Origin: Clostridia bacterium
GTDB lineage: Bacteria > Bacillota > Clostridia > Oscillospirales > CAG-272
Reading direction: 5' to 3'
DNA length: 19,973 bases
NCBI GenBank assembly: GCA_017455945.1
Contig: JAFTLM010000421.1
Coordinates: forward strand, 1-19,973
Every line of letters begins with the position of its first letter. The first letter of the stretch is position 1. The notes beneath the pieces were generated by a model. The model saw nothing but the letters and a program-made list of their open reading frames with translations, did not search any database and was not told where the DNA came from. Shown here in pieces: positions 1 through 7,443 of this stretch. Made by a program: the position numbers and the translations under genes.

Positions 1-788
1 AGTCGCCAAGCGTGGTGAACATTCTCTTTCTGGACGAAATCTCTGCCGCGCCCCAGTCGGTGCAGGCGGCGGCGTACCAGATTACCCTGGATAGGGTGGT
101 GGGCGAGCATCGTCTGCCCGAAAACTGTATCGTGATTGCCGCAGGCAACCGCGTCACCGACAAGTCGGTGGCGTACAAAATGCCCAAAGCACTTGCCAAC
201 CGTCTTTTGCACATAGAGGTTGAGGGTAGTTTTTCCTCTTGGCTCGACTGGGCTGTCAAAAACGGCATAAACGAAAAAGTTGTGGGCTTTCTCGCTTTCC
301 GTGCCGATATGCTTTTCGGCTTTGATGCCAAAAGTGACGATTTGGCGTTTGCCACTCCGCGTTCATGGGAGATGGTCAGCAATATTCTCAATACAGTTTC
401 AAATAATGTCACCGATATGTATGCCCTGATTGCGGGACTTGTGGGAAGCGGAATAGCATTGGAGTTCAGATCCTGGAGTGAGCTTCACCGAGACCTTCCC
501 GATATTGAGGGAATATTCAACGGTACCGAGTTGAACCTGCCCAAGACCTCTGATACGATGTACGCGGTTGTTTCGGCTATGCTTATCTATGCAAAGGAAC
601 ACAGATACGAGCTTAACCGCATTGGCAATTCCATCAAATACGCCGAAAAGATGCCTGCGGATTTCGTTGCGTTGTTGCTTAGAAGTTATGAGGCAATAGA
701 AGAAGATTATAAGAGCATACTTATGCAAATTCCCGAATATCTTGCGGTTGCCGGAAAAAGGAGCATTATGAGAAATGGCTCGGTTTGA
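1..788 (+). CDS. MoxR-type AAA+ ATPase, 5'-truncated by window edge
   Basis: The reading frame is open from base 3, so the gene begins upstream of the window and only about 261 C-terminal residues are visible. Visible AAA+ elements are a Walker B strand (NILFLDE, bases about 18-38), a sensor-1 strand ending in AAGN, an arginine-containing ANRLLHIEV segment, and the TPRSW sensor-2 motif typical of MoxR proteins. The Walker A motif lies outside the window. MoxR ATPases act as cytoplasmic chaperone-like ATPases and are usually encoded beside a VWA-domain partner, which is the case here: the next gene begins 14 bp before this stop codon, so the two are probably translationally coupled. The physiological substrate is unknown. 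Family assignment is firm; the role is inference from genomic pairing. Confidence 0.9.
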   Translation, partial: SPSVVNILFLDEISAAPQSVQAAAYQITLDRVVGEHRLPENCIVIAAGNRVTDKSVAYKMPKALANRLLHIEVEGSFSSWLDWAVKNGINEKVVGFLAFRADMLFGFDAKSDDLAFATPRSWEMVSNILNTVSNNVTDMYALIAGLVGSGIALEFRSWSELHRDLPDIEGIFNGTELNLPKTSDTMYAVVSAMLIYAKEHRYELNRIGNSIKYAEKMPADFVALLLRSYEAIEEDYKSILMQIPEYLAVAGKRSIMRNGSV

Positions 789-2262
789 TGCAAAAACCTT
801 GGAAATTATCAAGCGTTTGCAAAACGCACGGCTTTCTCTTATGGCAAATCAACCCTTTTACGCACTTCTGCTGATGAACCTGAAATTCGCCCTGGACGTC
901 TCCTGCGAGACGGCGTATACAGACGGGGAACGCATCGCCTTTAATCCCGACTTTATAAATGAGCTGGATGACGGCGAGCTGGAGTTTGTGCTTATGCACG
1001 AGGTTCTTCACGTAGTTCTTGCCCACCCCTTCAGACATCAGTCTGATTATGAAATGTTTGAGTTTGACATTGCCTGCGATATTATCGTGAATTCCAATAT
1101 CCTTTACAGCTTTGGGAATGACAAAAGCAAGATAACTCTGAAAAAATACGGAGAATCCATGCACTGTATGCCAAACGGTGATGAGGGATATGAGTATTCG
1201 CTGGAAGAGGCGTATCAAATTCTTTTGGCAGAGAAATATAAGAAGAATAAAAAGCAAAGCGGCGGAGATAAAGGGAAAGGAAAAAGTAAAGGCGAAACCA
1301 AGGGCGTAGGTAACGGAAACGGATCGGGGGCATCACAGTCCGCCGAAGAAGAAGCAAAGGGCAACGGTAATGGCAACGGACAGGGAAAGGGAATCGGCGG
1401 AAAGGGAAACAGCGGTGAGAGCAAGACACCTCCTACCCTGGAGGAACTGATTGCATCCATAAAGAACAGAAATGAAGAAATCCGCAAAAACCTGAACAAA
1501 GAAGGGGGCGGAGGTGAGGAAAAAGAATCAAACGAGGGAGGCACCTTTGACGATCATTCTTTTTGGAATGGCGATGATGCGGAAATTCAGCGTGATACCT
1601 GGAGGGACCGAATGATTAAAGCCACCGAATTAATCAATTCGCTCGACTCGGGCAACAAGTCAAGGGGAATTGTTCCTGTTGGCGTAGAACGTATTGTGGA
1701 AGAGCTGAAAAAGCCGATTCTTGATTGGCGAACGATTCTTAACGATTTCGTTCAGGAGGAGATTTGCGACTATTCGTTTACGCCCCCCGACAAGCGAATG
1801 GAGGATTCGCCGTTCTTTCTGCCTGATTTCAACGAAAAGGACGAAAAGGCAAAGGACCTGTTGTTTATGATAGATACTTCGGCTTCTATGAGCCAAGGAG
1901 AGATTACCGAGTGTTACAGCGAGGTTTACGGTGCCATACAGCAATTTAACGGCAAGCTTACGGGAAAGCTGGGTTTTTTCGATGCCGTTGTGGTAGAGCC
2001 TATTCCGTTTGAAGACGAGGACGAGTTTAAAATCATACGTCCGAAAGGCGGAGGCGGGACGTCTTTCCACGCAATATTTGATTACGTCAAAGAACATATG
2101 CAAGACGAAACACCTGTAAGTATTATTATCCTGACAGACGGTTACGCATCCTTTCCGGACGAAGAAGCCACAATGGGAATCCCCGTCCTGTGGGTCATCA
2201 ACAACAATAAAGTAAACCCGCCCTGGGGCAAGGTTGCGAGACTTGTTGAAGAAAAGAAATAA
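775..2262 (+). CDS. DUF2201-type protein: zinc metallopeptidase-like domain plus VWA-like domain
   Basis: A 495-residue protein in three parts. The N-terminal part (about 1-150) carries a HEVLH zinc-binding motif at residues 75-79 with a further histidine at 84, as in putative metallopeptidases of the DUF2201 N-terminal family. A hydrophilic Gly/Lys/Asn/Glu-rich low-complexity linker spans about 155-250. The C-terminal part is a VWA-like domain with a metal-site motif DTSAS (D367, S369, S371) and an ILTDG strand near 455. No signal peptide is seen, so it is probably cytoplasmic. The start at 775 overlaps the MoxR gene by 14 bp and has AAGGAG at 758-763. MoxR ATPase plus VWA partner is a known pairing; whether the peptidase domain is active, and on what, is unknown. 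Confidence 0.9.
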   Translation: MARFDAKTLEIIKRLQNARLSLMANQPFYALLLMNLKFALDVSCETAYTDGERIAFNPDFINELDDGELEFVLMHEVLHVVLAHPFRHQSDYEMFEFDIACDIIVNSNILYSFGNDKSKITLKKYGESMHCMPNGDEGYEYSLEEAYQILLAEKYKKNKKQSGGDKGKGKSKGETKGVGNGNGSGASQSAEEEAKGNGNGNGQGKGIGGKGNSGESKTPPTLEELIASIKNRNEEIRKNLNKEGGGGEEKESNEGGTFDDHSFWNGDDAEIQRDTWRDRMIKATELINSLDSGNKSRGIVPVGVERIVEELKKPILDWRTILNDFVQEEICDYSFTPPDKRMEDSPFFLPDFNEKDEKAKDLLFMIDTSASMSQGEITECYSEVYGAIQQFNGKLTGKLGFFDAVVVEPIPFEDEDEFKIIRPKGGGGTSFHAIFDYVKEHMQDETPVSIIILTDGYASFPDEEATMGIPVLWVINNNKVNPPWGKVARLVEEKK

Positions 2263-2312
2263 ACGCACAGCAGTGCTTTAATTACCAATAAAAACATAGA
2301 GAGGGACCGAAA

Positions 2313-4286
2313 ATGAACGATCTTCAGAAGATGAAAGACCTTATCGAGAAAATAAACAAGGCGGACGAGGCGTATTTCAAGAATGATTCGCCCATTATGA
2401 CCGACCGCGAATACGATGCATTGGTGCTTGAGCTTAAAATGCTCGAAAGAATTACCGGGATTCATTTCTCAAATTCGCCAATCGGTAAAGTGCCGAGTGA
2501 CGAGAAGGCAGAGCTGAAGACCGTTCGCCATTCAAAGCCCATGCTGTCTTGTAATAAGACGAAAGAGATATCCGATATTATCAAGTTTGTTGCCGACAAA
2601 GACGTGGTTTTCTCTTGGAAAATGGACGGACTTACACTTGTTCTCCGTTATGAAAACGGAAAGTTTGTTCAGGCGGTAACACGCGGAAGCGGCGGCATTA
2701 TCGGAGAGGACGTAACCCATACCGTCAGACATATCAGGAATATTCCTCTTGCGGTTCCGTGCAAAGAAAACTTCGAAGTCAGAGGCGAGGGCGTGCTTTC
2801 CTGGGAAGATATGCAGATACTTTCCAAGCTTGGAGACGTTGCGGTAACGCATCCCAGAAGCATAGCCGCGGGAGCGGTAAGAAGTGCAACTGAGGACAGA
2901 GGCAAGCTTGCCCACACCGACTTTTTCGCGTTCGAGCTTATCAAAGATGAAGCCCCCGAAACCAAGACAGAACAGCTTGCTTTTTTGAAAGCCAACAATT
3001 TTGACGTGGTGGAGCATAAACTGATAGGTCAGGACGATGACATCAGGGATTGCATAGAAGGCTGGACGCCCGAGGGCTTTGCGTATCCCGTTGACGGCGT
3101 GGTGTGTGAGTATAACGACATCGCATACGGAAAAAGTCTTGGAGCAACCGCACATCACGAAAAGAGAATGCTCGCACTTAAATGGAAGGACGAAGTCAAG
3201 GAAACCCGCTTTCGCGGAGTTGAACTGAACACCACCAGAACGGGTGTAGTCAGCATTGTGGGCATCTTTGACGAGGTTACCATTGACGGAAGCCGAATTC
3301 ACAGAGCCAATCTTCACAACGTCAGCAATTTTGAAAAATACAAATTCGGCGCAGGAGATATTATTACCGTGTATAAAGCCAATATGATAATACCTCAGAT
3401 TGCCGAAAACAAGATGATGAGCGGTACCTATGAATTGCCGAATTTCTGCCCTTGCTGCGGAGAAAGGCTGACGGTGAAGTTTAACCAAAGCGGTATAAAG
3501 GAGCTTTATTGCCCCAACGAAGAGTGCATCGCCCGTCATTCGCAGAAGATAGCAAGATTTTGTGACAAAAGTGCAATGAATATCGAAGGACTTTCGGCAT
3601 CGGTAATTGAGCGAATGATGGCTTACGGCTGGTTGAAGGGATATAAGGATATTTATCATCTTGACATTCACAGGGATGAGATTATATCAAGTCCGGGTTT
3701 TGGAGTTGATAGCTATAACGCAATATGGGGGGCTATAGAGAAAAGCCGCAGGTGTCATATGTACCAGTTTCTTGTGGGTCTTGGTATCAGGCACCTTGGC
3801 CCCGAGGCGGCAAAGATTTTGCACCAGTATTACTACGGCTCTATGGAGGACTTTTTGAAAGCTATTAAAGACGGCTTCCGTTTTTCGCATATCGCAGGTG
3901 TGTCCGAGTCGCTTGAACGCAATATTTACGACTGGTTTGAGAACGAGAAAAATCTGAGAACGATGAGGGCGGTAATGAGCGAGCTTACCTTTATCGGCAG
4001 AAGCCGTGAGCTTGCGGGGAAGAGCAATCCGTTTATGGACACCAACGTGGTGGTTACAGGCACGTTCAATAATTTTTCGAGAGAGGGGCTTCTTGACCTT
4101 CTCGCATCGCTTGGAGCGAGAACAAGCGAAAAAGTTACCGCAGAAACCGACTATCTTGTTTACGGTGCGGTTCCCGGAAGCAAAAAGGTTGGACTTGCCA
4201 TAGAATACGGCGTAAATATGATAAGCGAGGACGGTTTTGGCAAAATGCTGGCAAAAGTCGAATATATGGAAACTTCGGGAGAGTGA
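2313..4286 (+). CDS. ligA: NAD-dependent DNA ligase (LigA family, divergent)
   Basis: A 657-residue protein with the full LigA layout: an N-terminal NMN-binding segment (MTDREYD near residue 32), an adenylation domain with the catalytic lysine in KMDG (K103), VTRG and GEDVT motifs, an OB fold, a four-cysteine zinc finger (C379, C382, C400, C405), helix-hairpin-helix repeats, and a C-terminal BRCT domain (about 575-650) opening with VVVTGTF. It seals nicks using NAD+ as AMP donor. Length is normal, but several family motifs deviate: the usual NPRNAAAGSLRQ block reads HPRSIAAGAVRS, and VTRGDG reads VTRGSG. This suggests a diverged paralogue or an unusual lineage. It starts 50 bp after the DUF2201 gene with GAGAGGGA upstream, so it may share that transcript. 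I cannot tell whether the genome has a second, standard ligA. Confidence 0.9.
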   Translation: MNDLQKMKDLIEKINKADEAYFKNDSPIMTDREYDALVLELKMLERITGIHFSNSPIGKVPSDEKAELKTVRHSKPMLSCNKTKEISDIIKFVADKDVVFSWKMDGLTLVLRYENGKFVQAVTRGSGGIIGEDVTHTVRHIRNIPLAVPCKENFEVRGEGVLSWEDMQILSKLGDVAVTHPRSIAAGAVRSATEDRGKLAHTDFFAFELIKDEAPETKTEQLAFLKANNFDVVEHKLIGQDDDIRDCIEGWTPEGFAYPVDGVVCEYNDIAYGKSLGATAHHEKRMLALKWKDEVKETRFRGVELNTTRTGVVSIVGIFDEVTIDGSRIHRANLHNVSNFEKYKFGAGDIITVYKANMIIPQIAENKMMSGTYELPNFCPCCGERLTVKFNQSGIKELYCPNEECIARHSQKIARFCDKSAMNIEGLSASVIERMMAYGWLKGYKDIYHLDIHRDEIISSPGFGVDSYNAIWGAIEKSRRCHMYQFLVGLGIRHLGPEAAKILHQYYYGSMEDFLKAIKDGFRFSHIAGVSESLERNIYDWFENEKNLRTMRAVMSELTFIGRSRELAGKSNPFMDTNVVVTGTFNNFSREGLLDLLASLGARTSEKVTAETDYLVYGAVPGSKKVGLAIEYGVNMISEDGFGKMLAKVEYMETSGE

Positions 4287-4306
4287 TTGTTTTTTACAAA
4301 AATCTG

Positions 4307-4343
4307 AAAGGGCGGTTCACTTCAGTGTGAACCGCCCTTTTTT
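4307..4343. terminator. Bidirectional intrinsic terminator
   Basis: Perfect 11-bp stem (4310-4320 pairs with 4327-4337, GGGCGGTTCAC with its complement) and a 6-nt loop. A T run follows on the plus strand (4338-4343) and AAA at 4307-4309 supplies a short T run for the minus strand. It lies between the convergent ligase and Gfo/Idh/MocA genes and can end both transcripts. Confidence 0.92.
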
Positions 4344-4346
4344 ACG

Positions 4347-5396
4347 TTATTTGATTTCGTCCGAGCCGCAGGCTTTAAGCACGTGCTTGTAAACTTCAAG
4401 CTCGTAATCTGGGGTGTAGGGATTGACCTTTTCGCCTCTCACCATTTCGGCAAAGGATGCCATCATGGCGTCGTAGCGGTCGAAAAGTCCGATGGTTTTC
4501 CATTCTCCGATGTCGTGCCAGGAGTTTATATCGTTGCCGGCTCTTTCCGAAGATATTCTTATCCTCGTGTTGTGGTTGTTGTGGGGGGTTCTTACACCGT
4601 AGATCTCAAGGGGATTTATTTCTACAGTTCCCCTTGTCCCCGAAATGACAAGCTGTCGGCGCAAGAATCCGAAACGCTCGGTTGCGTATGTCTTTACAAA
4701 GGAATTTCCACTGTCGTATTTCATTATCGCAAAGCCCTGATCGTCGGCGGTTACTCCTTCCACACCCGAGCAGCTGTTAAGGGGGATTATCTCCTTGGGC
4801 ATACCCATAAATCCGATTACCAGATCAACAAGGTGGCATCCGAGGAAGAACATCATTCCGCCGGGGAATGAACTTAACCACTGGCGCTTTTCCGCTTTGT
4901 GGTGGCAGTTCATCTGCGCTTCGACAGAGATAATCTCGCCGATCTCACCGCTGTTTACAACTTTGTGCGCCTGGATCACCGCGGGATTGTAGCGGTACAT
5001 ATAACCGAGGTGGAAGGGGACGTTGTTTTTCTTGACCGTCTCAACAAGCCTCTCAAAATCCTCAAGCTTTATTCCGCCCGGCTTGTCAAGATGTACGGCA
5101 ATTCCGCGCTCCGCCGCCATAATAGCGTATTTTACCGAGGATATTTCGTTTGTTTCAATGATTACGGCGTCAAGGTCGGGGATATTGAATATCTCTTCAA
5201 CCGTCATAAGATTGTGTCCCTCATAGAGCTTGTCTTTTATCCCATTAACGGCGACAGGGTTGGGGCGAGAATCCTCATCGGGCTCTACCGCAATACCTAC
5301 CACCTCGAAAATATCGCTAAGGTGTGTTATTGAACGGTAAGTGACATTTGCGTGGTCGTGCTGAACGCCTATTTGCGCAACTTTAATTTTTCTCAT
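4347..5396 (-). CDS. Gfo/Idh/MocA family oxidoreductase
   Basis: A 349-residue NAD(P)-dependent sugar oxidoreductase of the Gfo/Idh/MocA family. The N-terminal Rossmann domain starts IKVAQIGVQHDHA, where the usual GxGxxG loop is replaced by GVQHDH. The catalytic EKP motif appears as DKPGG (D104, K105, P106), so the key lysine is kept. The C-terminal half (about 125-345) has the alpha/beta fold features of the family, including GYMYRYNP and GCHLVDL. Such enzymes oxidise or reduce hydroxyl groups of sugars, inositols or sugar acids. The gene follows the medium-chain dehydrogenase with a 3-bp gap, so they form one operon read from the promoter at 6450-6478. The substrate cannot be read from sequence. 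Confidence 0.9.
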   Translation of the reverse strand: MRKIKVAQIGVQHDHANVTYRSITHLSDIFEVVGIAVEPDEDSRPNPVAVNGIKDKLYEGHNLMTVEEIFNIPDLDAVIIETNEISSVKYAIMAAERGIAVHLDKPGGIKLEDFERLVETVKKNNVPFHLGYMYRYNPAVIQAHKVVNSGEIGEIISVEAQMNCHHKAEKRQWLSSFPGGMMFFLGCHLVDLVIGFMGMPKEIIPLNSCSGVEGVTADDQGFAIMKYDSGNSFVKTYATERFGFLRRQLVISGTRGTVEINPLEIYGVRTPHNNHNTRIRISSERAGNDINSWHDIGEWKTIGLFDRYDAMMASFAEMVRGEKVNPYTPDYELEVYKHVLKACGSDEIK

Positions 5397-5399
5397 ATC

Positions 5400-6419
5400 T
5401 TACTCCAATCTCGACCAGTCGAACTGCGAAATAAGAGGAAATTCGCGGTCGTTAATAAGTCTTGTGTATACTTCGAAGCAATCGGCAGGCGAATTGACCT
5501 CACTTGTAAGGTCGTCAAGTGTAAGTCTGCCGAAGTGCATCATTTTCATAATAGCGTTTATATCGTCCTTTTCGGTGAACCAGCCGTGGTGGGATTCTTC
5601 CTTCGGGCGTGCCATGGTGTGCGCGCCGATAAGGGTAATTCCGGGGCAGTGTATCTTGCGGTAGTAGTCGATGTGGAATTCCTTATTTCTGGTGCAGCCG
5701 AGAAGTGCCACGCGTCCGTAACGAGCCATGCAGTCAAGCGTTTCGTCAAGACCCGCACCCTGACCGGTTACTTCGATAGCAACGGCAACCCCGCCGCCCG
5801 TTACAGCCTTTACCTTGTCGGCGAATCCTTCTTCAAAGGGGTCAAAGGCGTAATCCGCACCTCCTCTTATTGCATCCTCGCGTCTCTTTGCTACGGGGTC
5901 AACGGCAATTATAGGTGTAGCACCTGCCGCGCGGAGCATGCGAACAGCAAACTGACCCAGGATACCGAGACCCATGACCATAGCCGATTCGCCCATTTCA
6001 AGCTTGCATTTTCTTATTGCCGCCATGGGGAAGGTGGCGATATGTATAAATGCGGCTTGCTCGAAGCTGATGTCATCATAAGGAATTTTGGTGATTCTTT
6101 TTTCCTGTACCGTGCTTATACTTGAGTGCGTGCCCCAGCTTACAATAACTCGGTCACCAACTTTTACGTTCTTGACATCGGAACCAATTTCGGTAACAAT
6201 ACCGGACGCACTGTAGCCGAGTGTACGGGGGAATTGAACACGCGGTGCGTTAGGACCGCTAACACTTGGGTCGCCCATGATGTTGGCTTTCTCTGTGCCT
6301 GCCGATATTGTGCTGACGGCAAGCTTTACCCTGACGCTGTCACCCTGAAGCTCCTCAACGTCCTTTGTAAGAAGCTCTGCTTTGTTTATTTCTGTGAATA
6401 CTATCTGTTTCTTTTCCAT
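5400..6419 (-). CDS. Medium-chain (zinc alcohol dehydrogenase-like) dehydrogenase
   Basis: A 339-residue MDR-superfamily protein: a GroES-like N-terminal domain (about 25-125) and a Rossmann domain with the nucleotide-binding loop GLGILG at 150-155. It is related to the threonine/sorbitol dehydrogenase group. The usual catalytic-zinc ligands are not evident: the normal CxxD/GTD region reads TISAGTE (37-43) and the usual GHE motif reads LGYSASG. It may therefore work without catalytic zinc or be a sub-family with other ligands. The start at 6419 has AGGAG just upstream. It is the first gene of a two-gene operon with the Gfo/Idh/MocA enzyme, and two such enzymes could together catalyse a coupled oxidation/reduction of a sugar. 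That coupling is inference. Confidence 0.88.
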   Translation of the reverse strand: MEKKQIVFTEINKAELLTKDVEELQGDSVRVKLAVSTISAGTEKANIMGDPSVSGPNAPRVQFPRTLGYSASGIVTEIGSDVKNVKVGDRVIVSWGTHSSISTVQEKRITKIPYDDISFEQAAFIHIATFPMAAIRKCKLEMGESAMVMGLGILGQFAVRMLRAAGATPIIAVDPVAKRREDAIRGGADYAFDPFEEGFADKVKAVTGGGVAVAIEVTGQGAGLDETLDCMARYGRVALLGCTRNKEFHIDYYRKIHCPGITLIGAHTMARPKEESHHGWFTEKDDINAIMKMMHFGRLTLDDLTSEVNSPADCFEVYTRLINDREFPLISQFDWSRLE

Positions 6420-6449
6420 GTTTTTCTCCTTTCGGGGGATTACAAATTC

Positions 6450-6478
6450 AGTATAGCATATTGACAGAGCTTTGAAAA
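6450..6478 (-). promoter_or_regulatory. Promoter for the dehydrogenase operon
   Basis: On the minus strand an extended -10 TGNTATACT (hexamer at 6450-6455) lies 17 bp from a weak -35 TTTTCA (6473-6478). It overlaps the divergent promoter of the AraC gene. The weak -35 would suit dependence on an activator. Confidence 0.6.
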
Positions 6479-6489
6479 TGTGTTATACT
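6461..6489 (+). promoter_or_regulatory. SigA-type promoter of AraC regulator gene
   Basis: TTGACA at 6461-6466, a 17-bp spacer, and TATACT at 6484-6489 preceded by TG at -15/-14 (extended -10). It faces away from, and interleaves with, the promoter of the dehydrogenase operon. Confidence 0.85.
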
Positions 6490-6526
6490 TCAAAAAAAGA
6501 GTACAATTCTCCAAAAGGAGGTAAAA

Positions 6527-7297
6527 ATGAATCCTTACGAGCTGTTGCTTTCTCATTTTGATATTCAGATAATCAACCCCGAGGACGGCAGAGTGAACCA
6601 CATAAACCTGGGTGCGAGCTTCAATTATTTTGCCGTGATAAAAAGTGGGCACGCGGTTCTTACAAGCAGGGACGAAAGAGTAGAACTCTTTCCCGGGGAG
6701 CTTTTGTATATCCCACGCGGACTTGTCTATGTGTCCGAATGGTACGGTGAGGGCGGATGTGTATTTTATTCAATGCCGTTTACTTTCAGATATCTGCCCG
6801 AAAACGCAGCTTACGCTTTGCAAAAAATAAGTCCCGAAAATGAAGTTTTCAGGGAACTTTTTGACAAGATTTACGATTGCAAAGTTCAAGAGCCCGCGAA
6901 ATCGCTTTCGCTTTTTTACGAGCTTTACGGAGAGGTTGCGGTAAAGCTTGAAAAAAGGGAACTATCCTTTGAAAACAGCAGAGTTTCAAGGGCGATAAGG
7001 TATATGGACACTCATGTTACGGACACCTTTGACGTCCCCGCACTTGCCAAAATGTGCGAAATGAGTGAATCGGGATTTTACGTGGAATTCAAAGGGCTTA
7101 CCGGGCATACGCCTATCGAATACAAAAACATTTTGCGTTGCAGGCGTGCCACGGAGCTTTTGCAAAACACAAGCGAAACGGTTGAAGCTATAGCCGAAAG
7201 GGTGGGCTGCACCGATGCATCGTATTTGCGTCGGCTTCTATATAAGGAATTAAAGAAAACACCCAAACAAATAAGAGCCGAAAAAGAGACTATATAA
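6527..7297 (+). CDS. AraC family transcriptional regulator
   Basis: A 256-residue one-component regulator. The N-terminal part (about 20-95) is a cupin-type ligand-binding domain with the FPGELLYIPRG strand-turn typical of AraC sensing domains. The C-terminal part (about 150-250) has two helix-turn-helix motifs, including EAIAERVGCTDASYLRRLLYKE and the closing KKTPKQIR. An AAAGGAGG site lies 7 bp before the ATG. It is transcribed divergently from the dehydrogenase/Gfo operon through interleaved promoters, so that operon is the likely target; the glycoside hydrolase gene downstream is another candidate. The ligand is unknown, probably a sugar or sugar acid by family habit. Confidence 0.92.
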   Translation: MNPYELLLSHFDIQIINPEDGRVNHINLGASFNYFAVIKSGHAVLTSRDERVELFPGELLYIPRGLVYVSEWYGEGGCVFYSMPFTFRYLPENAAYALQKISPENEVFRELFDKIYDCKVQEPAKSLSLFYELYGEVAVKLEKRELSFENSRVSRAIRYMDTHVTDTFDVPALAKMCEMSESGFYVEFKGLTGHTPIEYKNILRCRRATELLQNTSETVEAIAERVGCTDASYLRRLLYKELKKTPKQIRAEKETI

Positions 7298-7320
7298 AAG
7301 CATCCGAAAGTACTGTATTT

Positions 7321-7357
7321 GCAATATTTTTGTAATGTTTAAGCAATAAATTGTAAT
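7321..7357 (+). repeat. Direct repeat pair upstream of glycoside hydrolase promoter
   Basis: Two imperfect copies of GCAATA-N(3/4)-TGTAAT at 7321-7336 and 7343-7357. The GCAATA halves are 22 bp apart and the TGTAAT halves 21 bp apart. The second copy abuts the -35 hexamer at 7357-7362. The geometry fits an AraC-type activator site; AT-richness means chance is not excluded. Confidence 0.5.
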
Positions 7358-7386
7358 TGACAAACTTTTTGGGCGTATGTTATAAT
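7357..7386 (+). promoter_or_regulatory. SigA-type promoter of glycoside hydrolase gene
   Basis: TTGACA at 7357-7362, an 18-bp spacer, and TATAAT at 7381-7386. It lies 57 bp before the start codon, whose ribosome binding site is GAAAGGGG. Confidence 0.85.
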
Positions 7387-7443
7387 TGATGATGTAAATT
7401 TATTAACTTTTAACGCAAAAAGCACAAAAGAAAGGGGATTTTT

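Noticed and set aside
1300..1440. Possible tandem DNA repeat or CRISPR-like array in the GGNAAC-rich stretch
   Set aside because: The periodicity comes from a Gly/Asn/Lys-rich coding linker; units are irregular and without spacers.
2532..3671. Long minus-strand open frame (379 residues) opposite the ligase gene
   Set aside because: The plus strand encodes a clear NAD-dependent ligase with all domains; the antisense frame has no ribosome binding site, no recognisable domain, and a composition typical of a shadow frame.
5352..6125. Plus-strand open frame (257 residues) opposite the medium-chain dehydrogenase
   Set aside because: The minus strand has a complete dehydrogenase with Rossmann motif and good start signals; the antisense frame matches nothing.
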